Of a stretch of DNA of 16,110 bases, positions 13,746 to 16,110 are shown piece by piece. The stretch lies in contig DAOVSZ010000019.1 in NCBI GenBank assembly GCA_030627725.1, forward strand, positions 1-16,110. The letters run 5' to 3'. Position 1 is the first letter of the stretch. The number at the start of each line of letters is the position of its first letter. A model generated the notes under the pieces. It saw nothing but the letters and a program-made list of their open reading frames with translations, was not told the origin of the DNA and ran no database searches. A program made the translations under genes and the position numbers. Source of the DNA: Desulfobulbaceae bacterium. GTDB taxonomy: Bacteria > Desulfobacterota > Desulfobulbia > Desulfobulbales > DAOVSZ01.

Positions 13746-14876
13746 ATGAGATATATTGAGCCATACGTTCGCGATGACCTCCAGAAAAAAATGGTTTTCG
13801 TAGGCGGTCCGCGCCAGGTCGGTAAAACAACCATGGCGAAAAGCATCCTGGTCCAAGAGGACAAAGGGGGCCGTTATCTTAACTGGGACTACGACGAAGA
13901 CCGGCAGGACATACTTGCCCAAAAATGGGCCACTGAAGATCGGCTTCTGGTCCTGGACGAACTGCATAAATTCCCCCGCTGGAAAAACTGGCTTAAAGGG
14001 CTGTACGATGTAACCGGCGAGGAGCATTCTTTTCTAGTTACGGGGTCGGCCCGGCTTGATGTCTATCGCCGGGGTGGAGATTCTCTGCTCGGCAGGTATC
14101 ACTACTGGCGGTTGCACCCCTTTACCCTTGACGAAATTCCGGCGGACATATCGCCGCAAGATGCCTTTACAAGACTGATGACCGTGGGCGGTTTTCCCGA
14201 ACCGTTTCTGGATAATGATGAGCGCGAGGCACGCCGCTGGCGGCGTGAACGGTTTGATCGTGTAATCAGGGAGGATGTGCGTGATCTTGAATCAATCCGC
14301 AACATCCAGAGCCTCAGCTTGTTTCTTGATCTTCTCCGTACCCGGGTCGGCGGCATGGTTATTTTGTCCAATCTGGCTGGAGATATCCAGATCTCACCAA
14401 AAACGGTCAAAACCTGGCTCGAGGTACTGGAAAGGATGTATCTGGTTTTTACGGTTAAACCCTATACCAAGTCCCTTCCCCGGGCTATCCTGAAGCCTCC
14501 CAAGGTTTATTTTTTCGACAACGGCGACGTGCTGGGAGACGAAGGCGCCCGTTTTGAAAACCTGGTGGCAACCTCATTGCTCAAACGGCTGCATTTTTTA
14601 GAGGACAGGGATGGTTTTCGCTGTGAACTGCGCTATATCCGCGACAAAGAAGGTCGGGAGGTGGACTTTGCCATCATCAAGGAAGGTGTTCTGGAAGAAT
14701 TGGTGGAGGTAAAATACAGTGATGATACCCCTTCAAAGCATCTTTCCTATTACGCCCAACGCCTAAAACCCAAAAAGGTCACCCAGATAGTGGCCAAACT
14801 TAAAAGACCCTACGATAAAAACGGCATACGGGTTGTTGATCCATTCCGTTATTTCACTGAGCCTCTATGGAGATAA
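13746..14876 (+). CDS. AAA_14 / DUF4143 ATPase
   Basis: A 376-residue protein of the ATPase family with an N-terminal AAA_14 domain and a C-terminal DUF4143 domain. Walker A is GPRQVGKTT (21-29), Walker B LLVLDE (67-72), and FLVTGSARLD (96-105) is the sensor-like strand that follows in this family. Then comes the family block FTLDEIP, GGFPEPFL and R-x-DVRDLESIRN. DUF4143 occupies about 190-376, with a winged-helix-like region (SLFLDLLRTRVGGMVILSNL, then KTVKTWLEVLERMYLVF), PKVYFFDNG, and a C-terminal GREVDFAI...LVEVKYSDD (303-327) whose D-x(n)-E-x-K pattern recalls PD-(D/E)XK folds. These proteins are common in accessory DNA and their biological role is not settled. A perfect inverted repeat covers its ribosome-binding region. 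A second member of the same family is encoded convergently 237 bp downstream. Confidence 0.88.
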   Translation: MRYIEPYVRDDLQKKMVFVGGPRQVGKTTMAKSILVQEDKGGRYLNWDYDEDRQDILAQKWATEDRLLVLDELHKFPRWKNWLKGLYDVTGEEHSFLVTGSARLDVYRRGGDSLLGRYHYWRLHPFTLDEIPADISPQDAFTRLMTVGGFPEPFLDNDEREARRWRRERFDRVIREDVRDLESIRNIQSLSLFLDLLRTRVGGMVILSNLAGDIQISPKTVKTWLEVLERMYLVFTVKPYTKSLPRAILKPPKVYFFDNGDVLGDEGARFENLVATSLLKRLHFLEDRDGFRCELRYIRDKEGREVDFAIIKEGVLEELVEVKYSDDTPSKHLSYYAQRLKPKKVTQIVAKLKRPYDKNGIRVVDPFRYFTEPLWR

Positions 14877-15005
14877 AAGAGCTACGTAGGGCGGGTTGAG
14901 CTTACGAGACATCGAGACCCGACGGACAATTTAAACTTTGATTCTTGTTCCTTTCCGAGTTAGGTTTTGCAGGATTAATCGGTCAAAAATCCTTTATGAA
15001 TTTCA

Positions 15006-15069
15006 GGGTCAGGTTTTGACAAATGGGTGTTTCAAAATCGACAGAATGTCAATAAGTCAAGCCTGACCC
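15006..15069. terminator. Inverted repeat between convergent ATPase genes
   Basis: GGGTCAGGTTTTGAC at 15006-15020 and GTCAAGCCTGACCC at 15056-15069 pair as an 8-bp stem plus a 3-bp inner stem around 35 bases. It sits between two converging genes and may act as a bidirectional terminator, or it may be another copy of the dispersed GGGTCAG repeat family. Confidence 0.4.
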
Positions 15070-15108
15070 GGGATCTTTGTGACCCGGGATCTTTGACCCG
15101 GGATCTTT
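15065..15108. repeat. Three direct copies of GACCCGGGATCTTT
   Basis: The 14-mer occurs at 15065-15078, 15081-15094 and 15095-15108, and a partial GACCC follows just before the stop of the right-hand ATPase gene. Each copy has the CCCGGG palindrome at its centre. No function can be assigned. Confidence 0.85.
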
Positions 15109-15113
15109 AGACC

Positions 15114-16110
15114 CTATTCTCCCGCAAGTGTGCCGCATTCCCGCCAGGAGGTTACCTGGATCCCTTCTCGGTTATAGGTTTCATCGCCGCCGTAAATCAG
15201 GGTAGGAGAAAACGCCCGGTCACTGGCCAGTTTTAGCCATTTTTCCAGCCCGCGAAAAAAATCCCGGTTAACAGTTTTGCCCGATTTGATCTCCAACGGT
15301 ATCAGTTTATCGCCAGACTCAACTATCACATCCACCTCGTTACCGTTGCTGTCCCGCCAGAAGTACAGATTACGGGGTTCACCTCGATTGAGCCGCGATT
15401 TGACCAGTTCTGCGATGACAAAGGTCTCGAAGATGCTGCCTCTCAGCGGATGGGTGTCCATTTGTTCCGGCGTACGGATCCCCAGCAACCATGAAACCAG
15501 ACCGCTGTCATAAAAATAGAGTTTGGGCATCTTCACCAGCCGTTTGTTAAAGTTGGCGTGGTGTGGACGGAGCAGAAATATCAGATAGCTTGCCTCGAGT
15601 ACCGAGATCCAGGCCTTGGCTGTGTTGTGGGTAATGCCGCATTCGGTTGCAAGAGAGGAGAGATTGAGGAGTTGTCCGGTTCGCCCGGCACACAGGCTCA
15701 CAAAACGCTGAAAGGTTTCGAGATCCTGAATTTTCAGCATCTGCCTCACATCTCTTTCAATATAGGCGGTAACATAGGCACCGAACCAGGAAGCCGGGCG
15801 CAGTTCACGGTCGTGGACAGGCGGATAACAGCCGGTGATAAGCATGCTGTCGATATCTGGGGGCAATTTTTCAGCCCGAATCAATTCGGGAAGCGAAAAC
15901 GGCAGCAGTTCCACAAAAGCCGACCTGCCGGCCAGGGACTGGGTTATGCTGGACATCAACCCGAATTGTTGCGACCCGGTGAGGACAAACAAGCCCATTC
16001 GGCCATCACCATCGACCATGGTTTGAAGATAGGAAAAAAGTTCAGGACAGCGCTGTACTTCGTCGAGTACGGCGCCATCGGGAAATCGTTCCAGAAATGA
16101 GCGGGGATCG
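15114..16110 (-). CDS. AAA_14 / DUF4143 ATPase, 5' end beyond the window
   Basis: The frame is open to the right edge; the ATG at 16019 is internal, because the 30 codons before it carry the Walker B region (DGAVLDEVQRCPELFSYLQ). About 331 residues are visible; the Walker A loop lies outside. Next come LFVLTGSQQF, SLAGRSAFVELLPFSLPEL, and Y-x-ERDVR, all family marks of AAA_14. DUF4143 follows with a winged-helix-like ITHNTAKAWISVLEASYLIF, KMPKLYFYDSGLVSWLLG, GSIFETFVIAEL and GNEVDVIVE...LIPLEIKSGKTV near the C-terminus (E-x-K pattern). It is clearly divergent from the plus-strand ATPase at 13746, so it is not a recent duplicate. It ends at TAG directly beside the three GACCCGGGATCTTT repeats. 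Confidence 0.88.
   Translation of the reverse strand, partial: DPRSFLERFPDGAVLDEVQRCPELFSYLQTMVDGDGRMGLFVLTGSQQFGLMSSITQSLAGRSAFVELLPFSLPELIRAEKLPPDIDSMLITGCYPPVHDRELRPASWFGAYVTAYIERDVRQMLKIQDLETFQRFVSLCAGRTGQLLNLSSLATECGITHNTAKAWISVLEASYLIFLLRPHHANFNKRLVKMPKLYFYDSGLVSWLLGIRTPEQMDTHPLRGSIFETFVIAELVKSRLNRGEPRNLYFWRDSNGNEVDVIVESGDKLIPLEIKSGKTVNRDFFRGLEKWLKLASDRAFSPTLIYGGDETYNREGIQVTSWRECGTLAGE

Overview
The window looks like a stretch of chromosome from an anaerobic Gram-negative bacterium, most likely a Desulfobacterota (deltaproteobacterial) lineage. This is an inference from gene content: a heptose isomerase for LPS, an FmdB-type zinc ribbon, a DUF342/FapA-like protein, a PAS hybrid histidine kinase, two toxin-antitoxin pairs, AAA_14/DUF4143 ATPases, a probable selenoprotein, and many short G/C-rich intergenic repeats. 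No rRNA, tRNA, CRISPR array or complete insertion sequence was found.

Layout. Positions 1-2150 hold a minus-strand cluster read as gmhA (sedoheptulose-7-phosphate isomerase), then a deoxyhypusine-synthase-like protein of unknown role, then a small FmdB-type zinc ribbon protein; a 12-copy heptanucleotide array follows. Positions 2150-4195 hold a secreted protein of unknown function (minus strand) flanked by two decayed gene remnants: a YhcG/DUF1016-like piece downstream of it, and the C-terminal end of a response-regulator receiver domain upstream of it, next to an imperfect inverted repeat. The receiver remnant runs by an ATGA overlap into a DUF2225 protein (4192-5376, plus). A PAS-HisKA-HATPase-REC hybrid kinase (5565-7169, minus) converges on it. 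A gene-poor 575-bp stretch leads to a YefM-YoeB toxin-antitoxin operon.

The most interesting locus is 8472-9251 (minus). Two apparently separate rhodanese-like reading frames lie in the same frame, separated by one TGA. Protein homology runs through the TGA, which sits where related rhodaneses carry cysteine (C-x4-C becomes C-x4-TGA). A perfect 7-bp hairpin with a GGU loop lies 21-22 nt downstream, as expected for a bacterial SECIS element. I read this as one 259-residue exported tandem-rhodanese selenoprotein with Sec118. It has its own strong Shine-Dalgarno sequence and a terminator.

Divergent from it is a CPA2-type cation/proton antiporter (9650-10909). Then come a BrnT-BrnA/CopG-type toxin-antitoxin pair (minus), a DUF342 (FapA-like) gene bracketed by two copies of a ~29-bp repeat, and two convergent AAA_14/DUF4143 ATPases. 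The first ATPase is preceded by a perfect 15-bp inverted repeat overlapping its likely ribosome-binding region. The second runs off the right edge without its Walker A motif. The right half (7.7-16.1 kb) has the character of an accessory, repeat-rich region.
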